DNA of 64,000 bases from Candidatus Poribacteria bacterium (GTDB taxonomy: Bacteria; Poribacteria; WGA-4E; WGA-3G). The stretch covers positions 1-64,000 of the forward strand of contig JAJDTJ010000101.1 in NCBI GenBank assembly GCA_022827225.1. The letters run 5' to 3'. Positions within the stretch are counted from its first letter, which is position 1; the number at the start of each line of letters is the position of its first letter. Position numbers and translations under genes: made by a program. This document shows positions 27,101 through 36,432 of the stretch, in pieces. Under the pieces are notes generated by a model. That model was not told the DNA's origin, made no database searches, and saw nothing but the letters and a program-made list of their open reading frames with translations.

Positions 27101-28021
27101 ATGACTCAGATTCGGAATGTGACAGATTTTAGTCTGAAATATACTTTAGAATCGGGGCAGTCATTTCGATGGGATCGGATAGATAACGCCTACTACGGTG
27201 TTGTAGAAGGACAGATTCTGAAAATATCGCAAGAAGGGACGACCCTGCATGTTGAGAGTTCCACTGAGGAAGATGAAGCCACCTTCGTTCCATTCCTCCG
27301 TCACTATCTTGATATTGCGCGCGATGTTCCAAAGATTCTTGTTGGTGTCAGCAACGATGCTTATATGCATCGTGCGATTGAGAGACTCTGGGGCATGCGG
27401 ATTTTGAATCAAGCACTTTGGGAAATCATAGCATCTTTTATAATATCGCAGAACAACAATGTCCCACGAATTCGTGGAATTATTCGTCGATTGTCTGAAC
27501 GTTTCGGTGAACGTTTGACCTTTGCTGCCTACGTGAACTACAGTTTTCCGAGTCCGGAAACTCTTGCAACAGCGACGGAGGCTGACCTTCTTGCTTGTGG
27601 CACTGGCTACCGAGCGAATTACCTAATCGATACGGCGCGAGCGATTGTCAGTGGTGAATTTTCCCTGACATCGCTGGAGCAGATGTCGTATACTGAGGCG
27701 AAACAGGAATTAATGCGCCGACACGGTATCGGCGAAAAGGTTGCTGACTGTATCTGCCTGTTCTCGCTTGGACACCTTGCGGCACTGCCGATCGATGTCT
27801 GGATAAAACGGATTTTCGAGACACTCTACCTTCGTCGACGCGCGACACATCGTGAAATACGTGAGTTTGCCCACAACTATTTTGGGGCTAATGTCGGCTA
27901 CGCCCAGCAGTACCTTTTCCACTACGTGCATGAATGTCCGAATTGGGCAGATGCCGAGCATTTATCGCTTATTGACGAAATCCCTACTGTAGCGGTGACT
28001 TGTGAGTCCCTAACGGATTAA
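27101..28021 (+). CDS. 8-oxoguanine DNA glycosylase (OGG1 family, HhH-GPD)
   Basis: 306 residues. The N-terminal OGG_N-like domain has GQSFRWDRID. The helix-hairpin-helix GPD domain has HGIGEKVADCICLFSL with catalytic K213 and, after it, D232 in LPIDVWIK. It excises 8-oxoguanine and nicks the strand by a lyase step (family knowledge). Length agrees with the bacterial/eukaryotic OGG1 class rather than MutM. A coiled-coil gene follows after 60 bp. Confidence 0.92.
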   Translation: MTQIRNVTDFSLKYTLESGQSFRWDRIDNAYYGVVEGQILKISQEGTTLHVESSTEEDEATFVPFLRHYLDIARDVPKILVGVSNDAYMHRAIERLWGMRILNQALWEIIASFIISQNNNVPRIRGIIRRLSERFGERLTFAAYVNYSFPSPETLATATEADLLACGTGYRANYLIDTARAIVSGEFSLTSLEQMSYTEAKQELMRRHGIGEKVADCICLFSLGHLAALPIDVWIKRIFETLYLRRRATHREIREFAHNYFGANVGYAQQYLFHYVHECPNWADAEHLSLIDEIPTVAVTCESLTD

Positions 28022-28052
28022 TATTAATGTAACGCGTTAATATTAATGTAGA
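28017..28052. repeat. short direct repeat, two copies of TTAATATTAATGTA
   Basis: Two copies separated by ACGCG lie in the gap between the glycosylase and coiled-coil genes. The first begins at the stop codon of the glycosylase. Possibly a short duplication or a protein binding site. Confidence 0.5.
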
Positions 28053-28081
28053 GAAAAAACGATTTTGGAGGAGATCGCAAT

Positions 28082-28486
28082 ATGTCTGAATCATTTGAAC
28101 AGAATATTGTATCACTTTTGGAAGATCATGTTGAACTCGCGATTTCGACCGTCCAGAAGTTGAGAGCGGAGAAACTCGAGCTTGAGGCTGAAATCGCACG
28201 TCTCAATAACGATGTCCTACAACGCGATGCAAAGATACAAGAACTCGAAACCGATAATAGCGAACTTGAGGAGGAGCTTAACCTCGGAAGGTTAGCCACT
28301 ACCCAAGAACGTTCCGAAATCCGCGAACGGCTCGAAAGTTTGATGACAGTGCTTGCGCCAGCAGACCAGACGGAAGCGGATACGGGTACCGAGATCAGTT
28401 TTACGGCACAAGGCAATGACTCGGATAAGGCTGCCTCACTGCCGGAAGCAGATTCAGAAAGCTCTGAAGAAAGCCGAAATAATTAG
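28082..28486 (+). CDS. coiled-coil protein of unknown function
   Basis: 134 residues. Residues about 8-90 are strongly helical with heptad pattern (LRAEKLELEAEIARLNNDVL, KIQELETDNSELEEEL); the C-terminus is acidic and disordered-looking (SLPEADSESSEESRNN). No signal or membrane segment. Size and form recall small division-associated coiled coils such as ZapB, but no diagnostic motif was seen. SD GGAGGA lies before the ATG. The glycosyltransferase starts 5 bp after its stop. Confidence 0.75.
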   Translation: MSESFEQNIVSLLEDHVELAISTVQKLRAEKLELEAEIARLNNDVLQRDAKIQELETDNSELEEELNLGRLATTQERSEIRERLESLMTVLAPADQTEADTGTEISFTAQGNDSDKAASLPEADSESSEESRNN

Positions 28487-28491
28487 TACTC

Positions 28492-29643
28492 GTGCGTGTC
28501 TTAGTTCTTTCTCACTCCTATATTATGAAGCCGTATCGGCGAAAGTTCGCGCTCATAGCGGAACGTCCGGATGTTACGCTCCGCGTTATCACACCGGCTC
28601 GTTGGTATGAAAGTTTCCAAGAGATTGTTTTTCAAGCAGAGCCAGACACGCCTTGTGAGGAGTTTCCGTGTCCAATTCGGTTCTCGGGTTACGGCAGCCG
28701 TTTTTATTACCGCAGCGGTGTGAAACCACATTTTAGGGATTTTCAACCCGACATCATTCACTTAGAAGAAGAGGCCTGGAGTCTCAACGCGCTGCAGACA
28801 GTCCACTTGAAACGGAAGTATTGTGCCAACAGTCGCTTCATTTTTCGCACGTCCCTGAGCATACCGACAAAGCAGCGGTTCGGTATACTACCGGTCTGGA
28901 TTGAACGCACTGTCTTTCGCGAAACAGATATAGCCTTTCCGCTGAGTACGAATGCCGGTAGAATTCTGACCGAACGCGGTTATACTGGAGAACAAGCTGC
29001 CTTTCCGAACGGGATTGATGTCCGCCACTTTTACAAAATGGACGTCCATCAACTGCGGGATTCACTCGGACTCCGTACCTGTTTCGTGATCGGTTATGTC
29101 GGCAGACTGCTGCAAATGAAAGGGATAGATACGCTTCTTGAAGCCTTAGCGTATCTTGTAAGCCGTGAAACCAAGCGTACCTATAAACTTTTAATTCTCG
29201 GGCAAGGCGAAGATAAGTCAGATTTCAAAAAGAGAGCTGAAACTCTCGGTGTTTCTAAACAGATCGTATGGATAGATGCGGTGCCCCCTGAAGAGGTCGC
29301 CACCTATATTAATTGTATGGACACGCTCGTTTTACCTTCTCGGACGACACCGGGATGGGTTGAATTCTTTGGGCGGGTGCTTATAGAAGGAATGGCATGC
29401 GAAGTCCCTGTTATCGGTTCAGATTCCGGCGAAATTCCGAACGTCATCAACGATGCCGGACTTGTGTTTCCGGAAGCCGATGCGGATGCCTTAGCAGAAG
29501 GGATACACCAAATCGCGGATGATACGCGCCTGAAAAATGAACTGGTAGCACGCGGTCTTAAACGGATTCATAATTTTACGTGGGAAACAATCGCAGAACG
29601 GACGTATCGAGTCTATCAGGAACTGCTTGCGGTGGCTCCTTAA
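28492..29643 (+). CDS. glycosyltransferase family 4
   Basis: 383 residues from a GTG start (MRVLVLSHSYIMKPY), the only start that keeps the N-terminal Rossmann strand; no strong SD, so coupling to the upstream gene is likely. The C-terminal nucleotide-sugar half has VIGYVGRLLQMKGIDTLLEA and the catalytic E-x7-E stretch in FGRVLIEGMACEVPVIGSDS. It transfers a sugar to an unknown acceptor, likely in cell-surface polysaccharide synthesis. The tRNA-Leu follows on the opposite strand. Confidence 0.88.
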   Translation: MRVLVLSHSYIMKPYRRKFALIAERPDVTLRVITPARWYESFQEIVFQAEPDTPCEEFPCPIRFSGYGSRFYYRSGVKPHFRDFQPDIIHLEEEAWSLNALQTVHLKRKYCANSRFIFRTSLSIPTKQRFGILPVWIERTVFRETDIAFPLSTNAGRILTERGYTGEQAAFPNGIDVRHFYKMDVHQLRDSLGLRTCFVIGYVGRLLQMKGIDTLLEALAYLVSRETKRTYKLLILGQGEDKSDFKKRAETLGVSKQIVWIDAVPPEEVATYINCMDTLVLPSRTTPGWVEFFGRVLIEGMACEVPVIGSDSGEIPNVINDAGLVFPEADADALAEGIHQIADDTRLKNELVARGLKRIHNFTWETIAERTYRVYQELLAVAP

Positions 29644-29660
29644 GATAAAAAAAAGAAAGA

Positions 29661-29744
29661 TGCCCCCGACTGGACTCGAACCAGCATGCCAATTAAGGCA
29701 CAGGCCCTCAACCTGCTATGTATACCAAATTCCATCACAGGGGC
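29661..29744 (-). tRNA. tRNA-Leu (GAG)
   Basis: 84 nt class II tRNA. Acceptor GCCCCTG/CGGGGGC, anticodon loop TTGAGGG giving GAG, variable arm, T-loop GGTTCGAGTCC. CCA not encoded. Downstream on the minus strand a T-rich run (CTTTCTTTTTTTTATC) may end transcription. Confidence 0.95.
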
Positions 29745-29756
29745 ATCGTGTGATTA

Positions 29757-29785
29757 ATTATACTTCATTTGTATAGCAATGTCAA
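29757..29785 (-). promoter_or_regulatory. consensus sigma70 promoter of tRNA-Leu
   Basis: On the minus strand TTGACA (29780-29785), 17-bp spacer, TATAAT (29757-29762): both hexamers perfect, 12 bp before the tRNA. Confidence 0.9.
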
Positions 29786-29826
29786 ATTTTTTAGATCCTT
29801 TTTAGAAACCTCCAGCAGTCATACGC

Positions 29827-32784
29827 ATGACCGCGTTGGGCGGCAATATGAACACCTCTATATCGGAAAACCTTGAACAACAGTTATCGGAAACACTCAC
29901 AGGTGAGGTGCGTTTTGACCTCTATTCCAAAGCACTCTACAGCACCGATGCCAGCCTATACCAGATACAACCGATAGGTGTTGTAATTCCGAAAGACCGT
30001 CGAGATGTCATCAAGACACTGCAAATTGCCTTAGAGCAGAACGTCCCAATTTTGCCACGCGGTGGCGGTACGAGCCTCGCTGGACAGAGTGTCGGTCACG
30101 CAATCGTGCTGGACATGTCCAAATACATGAACCGATTGCTTGAGGTAAACGTCGCCGAACGTTGGGCACGTGTGGAACCGGGTATCGTTTTAGATGAATT
30201 GAACCATAAACTGAAACCGCACGGTCTGATGTATGCTCCCGACGTTGCCACGAGTAGCCGTGCGAACGTCGGCGGTACTATCGGAAACAACTCTGCAGGT
30301 TCACACTCCCTCATTTACGGTAAAACCATCGATCACGTTATGTCGCTTGACTTGGTGCTCTCCAACACCGATGAAATTACGGCTCTCCCGATATCACTCG
30401 AAACATTAGAAAATAAGAAACGTGGCAATACATTAGAGGCGCGTATCTATCGTGAACTTTGCCGCATCTGTGCCGACAACGAAGCAGAAATTCGTAAACG
30501 TTACCCACGTATCCTACGTCGCGTTGCTGGCTACAATTTAGATGAATATATTAAAGACGCAGGTTCAAAAGAGGTCACGCCGTACCGTCGCGATGGCTGC
30601 GATGCGGATCACCCATTTAGCCTGTCAAAAATCCTCGTCGGTTCTGAAGGCACCCTTGCGACGACCGTGGAAGCCACAATTAACCTCGTCCCGATTCCGA
30701 GCTTAACAGCCCTTTGTGTTGTCCATTTTGATTCGCTTATTGCGTCGATGGAAGCGATGCAACCGATCTTGGCATGCGATCCGACTGCTGTAGAACTTAT
30801 AGACAAAACGATCTTGGATATGGCGCGAGGTTCACTGGAATTTTCGCGGTTGACGACTTTCATAGAAGGTGAACCTGCTGCGCTCCTTGCTGTCGAATTC
30901 TACGGGGAGACGGAAGCAGAACTGGTATCGCAGTTGGCGAAACTTGAAAAGACGCTGAAAGCCGAAGGTTTCGGCTACGCGTTCGTCCGGTGTTTTACAG
31001 CCGAAGAGAAATCACGGGTTTGGGAGACTCGGAAAGCCGGACTCGGTCTGCTAATGGGTATGAAAGGCGATGCGAAACCGGTCGGCTTCGTCGAAGATGC
31101 AGCGGTGCCGATAGCGCACCTCCCAGAATATGTTCGCCGGTTCGATGAGATCGTCACTGCCCACGATACCACCGCTTCCTACTATGCTCACGCGAGTGTC
31201 GGACTCCTGCACAATCGTCCTATCATCAACCTCAAATCCGAGACAGATATCGAGAAGATGCACGACATCGCTCGCGATGTCCGGGATCTCCTCATGGAAT
31301 TAGACGGTGCGATGAGTGGTGAACACGGCGACGGACTCGTCCGAAGTGAGTGGATAGAGAGCATGTTCGGTCCGCAGATATATCAGGCACTGACTGAGTT
31401 AAAAAGAGCGTTTGATCCGAATAACCTCATGAATCCGGGTAAAATTGTCAATGCGCCGCCAATGACAGAAAATCTCCGTTTCGGTGCCGACTACAATACG
31501 ATTAAGATTGACACTTATTTCGATTTTTCAAGCCAAGACGGATTCGGCAGAGCCATTGAGATGTGTAACGGTGTCGGTGCGTGCAGAAAAACGTTGACAG
31601 GCACGATGTGTCCATCCTTTATCGGTACCCGTGAAGAGGAGCATTCGACGCGTGGACGTGCGAATGCCCTCCGCTCCATTATTTCGGGGGCATTGCCACA
31701 TACGGATTTCACAAGTGAACGCCTCCAAGAGGTCTTAGATTTATGTCTCGGCTGCAAAGCGTGCAAAGCGGAATGTCCGTCGAATGTAGACATGGCGAAG
31801 ATTAAGTATGAGGTGCTTGCGCACTATCACAAAGCAAACGGTTTGCCCTTGCATCGGCGGATGTTCGGCGAAATTGGTGCGTTTGCGCCGCTCGGCTCAA
31901 TGTTTGCTCCGTTTTCCAACTGGGCGGTCAACAACGGGTTGTCGAAATGGATCGCGGAAAAACTCATCGGTGTTGACCGCCGCCGCGATATGCCGACCTT
32001 TGTGCGTCCGACTTATGAACAGTGGTTCCGAAAGCGGCGTTCCCGCCGTACATCGGAGAAAAAGGTTGTGCTGTTTCCTGACACTTTTATGAATTACAGT
32101 GAACCTGGCATCGGTAAAGCTGCCGTAGAGATGTTGGAAGCCTGCGGCTTTGAGGTCTTGTTCCCTGAGAAACGGTGCTGCGGTCGTCCGCTCATCTCCG
32201 AGGGGATGCTGGACCGAGCGGTTGAGAATGCCCGTTACAACATTGACGCGCTTCACGGTTACGCTGATGCCGGAATCCCAATTATCGGATGTGAACCGAG
32301 TTGTACATCTGCTATCACCGACGATTACGTCGAGTTGATCGGCACGGCTGAAGCGAAACGTGTCGCTGAGGCGACGCGTTCATTTGAAGAGTTTTTTGTG
32401 GCGTTTGCAGCAGAGAACGAATCACCGTTGGAATTCTCAACGCAACCATTGGACATATTACTCCACGGCCATTGCCATCAACGTGCCCTCGTCGGTATCG
32501 AACCGACCGTGAAGATGTTAGGTCTACCCCCAGGGCATAACGTCTCGGTTATTGATTCGAGTTGTTGCGGCATGGCTGGTGCCTTCGGATATGAAAAGTC
32601 CCATTATGATCTCTCTATGAAGATCGGCGAGTTACGACTTTTCGGGGCTGTCCGTGAAAAACCGCCGGGCAGTTTCACGCTTAGTGCCGCCGGTTTTTCT
32701 TGTAGACACCAACTCGAACATGGGACAGGTGTACAGCCGAAACATCCGGTTGAAGTGTTACGCGACAGCATCATTGCAGTTTAA
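29827..32784 (+). CDS. fused FAD-linked oxidase / Fe-S oxidoreductase (GlcD-GlcF / D-lactate dehydrogenase type)
   Basis: 985 residues. The N-terminal FAD domain of the VAO/PCMH type has PRGGGTSLAGQSVG (about 77-90) and NVGGTIGNNSAGSHSL; the FAD-oxidase C domain follows, ending at GAMSGEHGDGLVRSEW. Next come two ferredoxin-like clusters (C580-x5-C586-x7-C594 and C640-x2-C643-x2-C646-x3-C650) and two CCG domains (CCGRPL at about 783, SCCGMAGAFG at about 912). Such proteins oxidise a 2-hydroxy acid (D-lactate, glycolate or similar) and pass electrons through Fe-S centres. The start is uncertain: ATG 29827 or 29848; neither has a good SD. Followed after 23 bp by the Nramp-like gene. Confidence 0.92.
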   Translation: MTALGGNMNTSISENLEQQLSETLTGEVRFDLYSKALYSTDASLYQIQPIGVVIPKDRRDVIKTLQIALEQNVPILPRGGGTSLAGQSVGHAIVLDMSKYMNRLLEVNVAERWARVEPGIVLDELNHKLKPHGLMYAPDVATSSRANVGGTIGNNSAGSHSLIYGKTIDHVMSLDLVLSNTDEITALPISLETLENKKRGNTLEARIYRELCRICADNEAEIRKRYPRILRRVAGYNLDEYIKDAGSKEVTPYRRDGCDADHPFSLSKILVGSEGTLATTVEATINLVPIPSLTALCVVHFDSLIASMEAMQPILACDPTAVELIDKTILDMARGSLEFSRLTTFIEGEPAALLAVEFYGETEAELVSQLAKLEKTLKAEGFGYAFVRCFTAEEKSRVWETRKAGLGLLMGMKGDAKPVGFVEDAAVPIAHLPEYVRRFDEIVTAHDTTASYYAHASVGLLHNRPIINLKSETDIEKMHDIARDVRDLLMELDGAMSGEHGDGLVRSEWIESMFGPQIYQALTELKRAFDPNNLMNPGKIVNAPPMTENLRFGADYNTIKIDTYFDFSSQDGFGRAIEMCNGVGACRKTLTGTMCPSFIGTREEEHSTRGRANALRSIISGALPHTDFTSERLQEVLDLCLGCKACKAECPSNVDMAKIKYEVLAHYHKANGLPLHRRMFGEIGAFAPLGSMFAPFSNWAVNNGLSKWIAEKLIGVDRRRDMPTFVRPTYEQWFRKRRSRRTSEKKVVLFPDTFMNYSEPGIGKAAVEMLEACGFEVLFPEKRCCGRPLISEGMLDRAVENARYNIDALHGYADAGIPIIGCEPSCTSAITDDYVELIGTAEAKRVAEATRSFEEFFVAFAAENESPLEFSTQPLDILLHGHCHQRALVGIEPTVKMLGLPPGHNVSVIDSSCCGMAGAFGYEKSHYDLSMKIGELRLFGAVREKPPGSFTLSAAGFSCRHQLEHGTGVQPKHPVEVLRDSIIAV

Positions 32785-32807
32785 TTTCATGCATCGGAGG
32801 TGGATAT

Positions 32808-34238
32808 ATGGCAAGATTTTATCAACCGCTTGACGATTTTAAAGTTGTTGAGTTGCCGGAAAAACGGTTGCCATTCTGGAAGATTGCGGGTCCTGGAGCG
32901 ATCTTAGTCGGTCTATCTATTGGTGCGGGTGAGAGTGTGATTTGGCCTCTCATCGCTGCAGAGTATGGGGGGAGCATGATCTGGGCGGCGGCACTCGGTG
33001 TCTTCCTCCAACTCTGGATTAATTTTGAAGTAGGACGTTGGACAATCGCAACGGGTGAAACGGTCTATACAGGTTACAGTCGTATCTGGCGTGGTTTCGG
33101 CCCTCTGTTTATTCTGCTGACTATCGTCGGTTGGATTGCACCGGGATGGGCGCGTACCTCCGGTCTTGCACTCAAAGCACTCATCCTTGGACCTGGCGGT
33201 TGGGGGCCTGATACCTTTTGGACAGTCCTAACGTTTGCCGGTGTCGCCCTCATCCTTTTCGGACCGAAGATGGTTTACACGTCTGTCGAACGGACGGTTG
33301 AACTGCTTGTCGCTATCGTAACGATTGGACTGATTCTGGTCGTTATTGCTGTCGGTTCGATGGATACGTGGAAAGAACTCGGGAAAGGCTTAATCAACGT
33401 CGGTTACAAAGACCCGAACATGTCGGTGAAAACGTTTTTCAGTGCCTTAGTCTTTGCAGGTGCGGGTGGCACGGCGAACCTCTTTTATACCTTCTATCTA
33501 CGCGATAAAAATATCGGTATGGGGGCGCAGCTTCCAGGGCTACAGAATCCGCTTCGCGGTAGGAGCGAAAAGGTGCCTGCGACTGGTTTTATCTTTGAAG
33601 CGACAGAAGAAAACAGAAAACGTTTCGCGGCATGGTGGCAATACGTAAAAAATGACCAGATACTTTTCTTTTGGGCACTCAACACCCTCACGATTCTACT
33701 TTTTATCTTCGGTGCGCTCGCGGTTTTACACCCACAAGGGATTGTTCCTGAGCGAGGCAGACTGATCTACGATGAGGCACAGATTTTAGGTGAAATCTGG
33801 GGTGTGGCGGGCCAGAAAATTTTCTTACTGGTCGGTGTCGCCACGCTTTTCGGCACGCAACTCGCATTGGTTGACGGTGTATCACGCTCCATCTCTGACA
33901 TCATCTATACGAATTTCCGAGGCGCGCAAAAGCGGGATTTGAGTTGGTGGTACCTCCTCATCGCAGGTGTCTGGATCATCGGTGGATGTGTGATTACTTT
34001 TGTAATGGAGCAGTTAAATGTGAGTGAATTAGGGTTCCTCTTTAATGCAGCATACATGGGTGGGTTCGCGATGGCAATTTATGTACCGCTCACGCTCTAC
34101 ATGAACTATCGCTTTCTGCCTGACTTCGCAAAGCCGAAACGGCTTTCTACTGTCATGATGGTCATTGCCTCATTTGTTTATGTTGGGTTCGCAATTTCAA
34201 GCATCATTTGGGAAGTTAAACAATTGATTGGAGGCTAA
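32808..34238 (+). CDS. Nramp-related membrane transporter lacking the DPGN metal motif
   Basis: 476 residues with about 11 hydrophobic helices. The first helix region GPGAILVGLSIGAGES aligns with the Nramp start (GPGxL..a.aymDPGN) but has GAGES where the metal-coordinating DPGN should be. Helix 6 reads SALVFAGAGGTAN without the MPH motif. It is therefore a divergent Nramp relative, and ordinary Mn2+/Fe2+ transport is unlikely; another substrate is expected. SD GGAGGTGGA before the ATG. It lies between the 2-hydroxy-acid dehydrogenase and the PhyH oxygenase (2 bp gap), suggesting import of a substrate for one of them. Confidence 0.8.
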   Translation: MARFYQPLDDFKVVELPEKRLPFWKIAGPGAILVGLSIGAGESVIWPLIAAEYGGSMIWAAALGVFLQLWINFEVGRWTIATGETVYTGYSRIWRGFGPLFILLTIVGWIAPGWARTSGLALKALILGPGGWGPDTFWTVLTFAGVALILFGPKMVYTSVERTVELLVAIVTIGLILVVIAVGSMDTWKELGKGLINVGYKDPNMSVKTFFSALVFAGAGGTANLFYTFYLRDKNIGMGAQLPGLQNPLRGRSEKVPATGFIFEATEENRKRFAAWWQYVKNDQILFFWALNTLTILLFIFGALAVLHPQGIVPERGRLIYDEAQILGEIWGVAGQKIFLLVGVATLFGTQLALVDGVSRSISDIIYTNFRGAQKRDLSWWYLLIAGVWIIGGCVITFVMEQLNVSELGFLFNAAYMGGFAMAIYVPLTLYMNYRFLPDFAKPKRLSTVMMVIASFVYVGFAISSIIWEVKQLIGG

Positions 34239-34240
34239 CT

Positions 34241-35074
34241 ATGGAAGCGAAAGCGCAAAAGGCGTTTTTTCAAAAGGAAGGTTATCTTATCGTTGAAAAT
34301 CTGTTGTCGGTGGAAGAGGTTGAGGCGTGCCAAGCAGAAATCCACAGATTGCACCAGTTCGCTGCCGGACAGGAATCCGACAGAGAAAAAGAACGCGCAG
34401 AGGTTGCCCGTCGCCACGTACAACGTGAACCGTTCGCGAAAGACGAAACACAAGGAAATAACCTACCGGTGCTACGGAAAGCAGAAAATACACGGCAGTA
34501 CTCCGAAGTGTTTCGGAACCTCGCAGAGCATCCGAAACTCATCGCGGTCGTCCAAGAGCTCACCGGATCCGATGATCTATTGCTTTTTAGAAGTACGCTG
34601 ATGTTCAAACCTGCGTTCCACGGTTCTTCACATGGATTACATCAAGACTCGGCATATTGGCCGATGGAACCGCCGAACCTTGTTACCGTGAGCATCGCGC
34701 TCAACAACGCTACACCGGAGAACGGTTGTTTCAAAGTGATTCCGAAAAGCCATCTGTGGGGCATGCAGTCTTGGGGACACATTGCCCGCGAGCAGGGTGC
34801 AGAACTCACCGATCAGAAAGAGGTTGCAGAACAACAGACGGACGTACCACTTTCGGCCGGAAGTGCTCTGTTCTTCCATAGCCTGATGGTGCACGGTTCC
34901 GGCCCGAATACTACGCCGACACCTCGGAATACAGCGCTGTATGCCTACTTCTCACCGCAAGTCAGATATGTCCCGAGAGACGGGAAACCTGGTGAAAAAA
35001 CGTTTCCGGTTGTTGCTGGCCTCGGTGGTCAAACGGAACTGACGCTCGTTGCCCAGACTTCTGGTAGATCTTAA
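34241..35074 (+). CDS. phytanoyl-CoA dioxygenase (PhyH)-family Fe(II)/2-oxoglutarate oxygenase
   Basis: 277 residues. Iron ligands H134 and D136 in HGLHQDSAYW and distal H218 in SLMVHGSGPN, with R229 for 2-oxoglutarate. The first helix carries the FxxxGYLIVENLLS start common in the family. Substrate unknown. Begins 2 bp after the Nramp-like gene, so translated from the same mRNA; third gene of the dehydrogenase-transporter-oxygenase unit. Confidence 0.9.
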   Translation: MEAKAQKAFFQKEGYLIVENLLSVEEVEACQAEIHRLHQFAAGQESDREKERAEVARRHVQREPFAKDETQGNNLPVLRKAENTRQYSEVFRNLAEHPKLIAVVQELTGSDDLLLFRSTLMFKPAFHGSSHGLHQDSAYWPMEPPNLVTVSIALNNATPENGCFKVIPKSHLWGMQSWGHIAREQGAELTDQKEVAEQQTDVPLSAGSALFFHSLMVHGSGPNTTPTPRNTALYAYFSPQVRYVPRDGKPGEKTFPVVAGLGGQTELTLVAQTSGRS

Positions 35075-35126
35075 CCGAAGTTGCCATTTATAAATCCATA
35101 GAATTTCTACTGAAATCAGATTTGAG

Positions 35127-35155
35127 TTGCGTTAAAAATTGAATTTGTGTATAAT
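35127..35155 (+). promoter_or_regulatory. sigma70 promoter of CBS protein gene
   Basis: TTGCGT (35127-35132), 17-bp spacer, perfect TATAAT (35150-35155), 110 bp before the ATG at 35265. Confidence 0.7.
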
Positions 35156-35264
35156 TTGCTACGCTACGACATAATAAAAATTAAAAACCTTTTTTTCATT
35201 ATGTCCCAATATAACTCAAGTTACTCAGATATTCACAACATTCTGGATTTTAGGGATATAAACT

Positions 35265-36179
35265 ATGAACGAGACTACCAAACCCCCCTCGGAAGAAAAA
35301 GAGGGTTCCATGCCTGTCGTTAGAAAGCCGGACATCGGGCAAATAGAGTTAGTTACGCCTAAGCCGCTTGTTGCGGATAATAAACAGGCAGTTAAGCCCC
35401 GCAAGAAGAGCCTTGGGAAATCGGGCCGGCAGGCGACCCCATCTCGCGAACAGCTCGTCCAGTTACTTCTGGAAAATATTGAGGCGTTTTCGGACTCCGA
35501 AGCCCAATTACTCAGTACAATTTTTGAGCTGCAAACGCTGACAGCCCAAGAAGTGATGTTGCCATTATCAGAAGCAGCCGTGCTGATAGTCGGGTCAGCG
35601 CCCTCTGAAGTTCTCACACTCTGTAGTACTTCCAACTATCATTACATTCCTGTTTATAATGCACGCGTCGACCAATTGCTCGGAGTCGTTGATGCGATGG
35701 AGGTACTCGCAAGCGAGCATCACGACAACGATTTATCGTCATTCGTGCGGGATGTGAATTATGTCCCCACCCTGAAGTCTGCTACGGATTTATTGAGTGA
35801 TCTGCGGCAATCTGAGATACCGATAGCGATTGTGGTTAACGAGCACGGCAGTTGTGTCGGGATCGTAGAATTGATAGATATTTTAGAGCGGATTATAGGC
35901 AAGGTCGCGGCTAATCGCAAACGGACTACACCTCACATCGAAAAACTTGGAGCAAGCGACTGGCGGATCGATGCCCGCATGTTAATTACTGATGTTAATA
36001 AAGTCTTAGACATCCGAATTCCGACAAATCAGTGTGATACGATTGGTGGCTTTATCCTACTGTTGCTCGGACACTTACCACAAAAAGGTGAGAAGGTTGT
36101 GTATGAAGACGTTGAATTTAATATAGAAGCAGCTTTCAAGTACGGAATCTCCCAAATTCGGGCTATGAAAAAAACGTAA
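35265..36179 (+). CDS. CorC/HlyC-like CBS-domain protein without membrane domain
   Basis: 304 residues. After a charged N-terminal stretch and a helical region, there are two CBS motifs (about 95-205: LTAQEVMLPLSEAA ... YHYIPVYNARVDQLLGVVDA; IPIAIVVNEHGSCVGIVELI) and a C-terminal CorC_HlyC domain (DWRIDARMLITDVNKVLDI ... CDTIGGFILLLLGHLPQKGE). The DUF21 membrane domain of MgtE/YtfL-type proteins is absent, as in CorC of E. coli. It may bind adenosyl nucleotides and act in ion efflux control. Confidence 0.85.
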   Translation: MNETTKPPSEEKEGSMPVVRKPDIGQIELVTPKPLVADNKQAVKPRKKSLGKSGRQATPSREQLVQLLLENIEAFSDSEAQLLSTIFELQTLTAQEVMLPLSEAAVLIVGSAPSEVLTLCSTSNYHYIPVYNARVDQLLGVVDAMEVLASEHHDNDLSSFVRDVNYVPTLKSATDLLSDLRQSEIPIAIVVNEHGSCVGIVELIDILERIIGKVAANRKRTTPHIEKLGASDWRIDARMLITDVNKVLDIRIPTNQCDTIGGFILLLLGHLPQKGEKVVYEDVEFNIEAAFKYGISQIRAMKKT

Positions 36180-36189
36180 AAAAGGTTAA

Positions 36190-36327
36190 GTGAGTCAATT
36201 GAAACGTCCGCGCCGTCACATTTTCAAGAGAACCCGCGTCCGAATGTTGATCGTGTGGTATCTCATCCTGCTTGGTGCCATCATCATCCTCATCTGGAAA
36301 ATGCCAGCGATCGTTTCGCACTTGTAA
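36190..36327 (+). CDS. possible 45-residue single-helix membrane protein
   Basis: GTG start after AAAGG, 10 bp after the CBS gene. The product starts MSQLKRPRRHIFKRTRVRML (strongly basic) and has one hydrophobic helix (LIVWYLILLGAIIILIW), then a short tail. The positive-inside charge pattern and tight spacing favour a real gene, but it is too short for family assignment. Confidence 0.5.
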   Translation: MSQLKRPRRHIFKRTRVRMLIVWYLILLGAIIILIWKMPAIVSHL

Positions 36328-36432
36328 AACGGTTCGTTCTTGTGGGGTGAATTAGGCAGCTATAAGTCTCCAATTCTTGTAAGCAAACGCTGATGTTTTG
36401 CATAAGCTTTATTGGAAAGGAGAATCTGTTAA

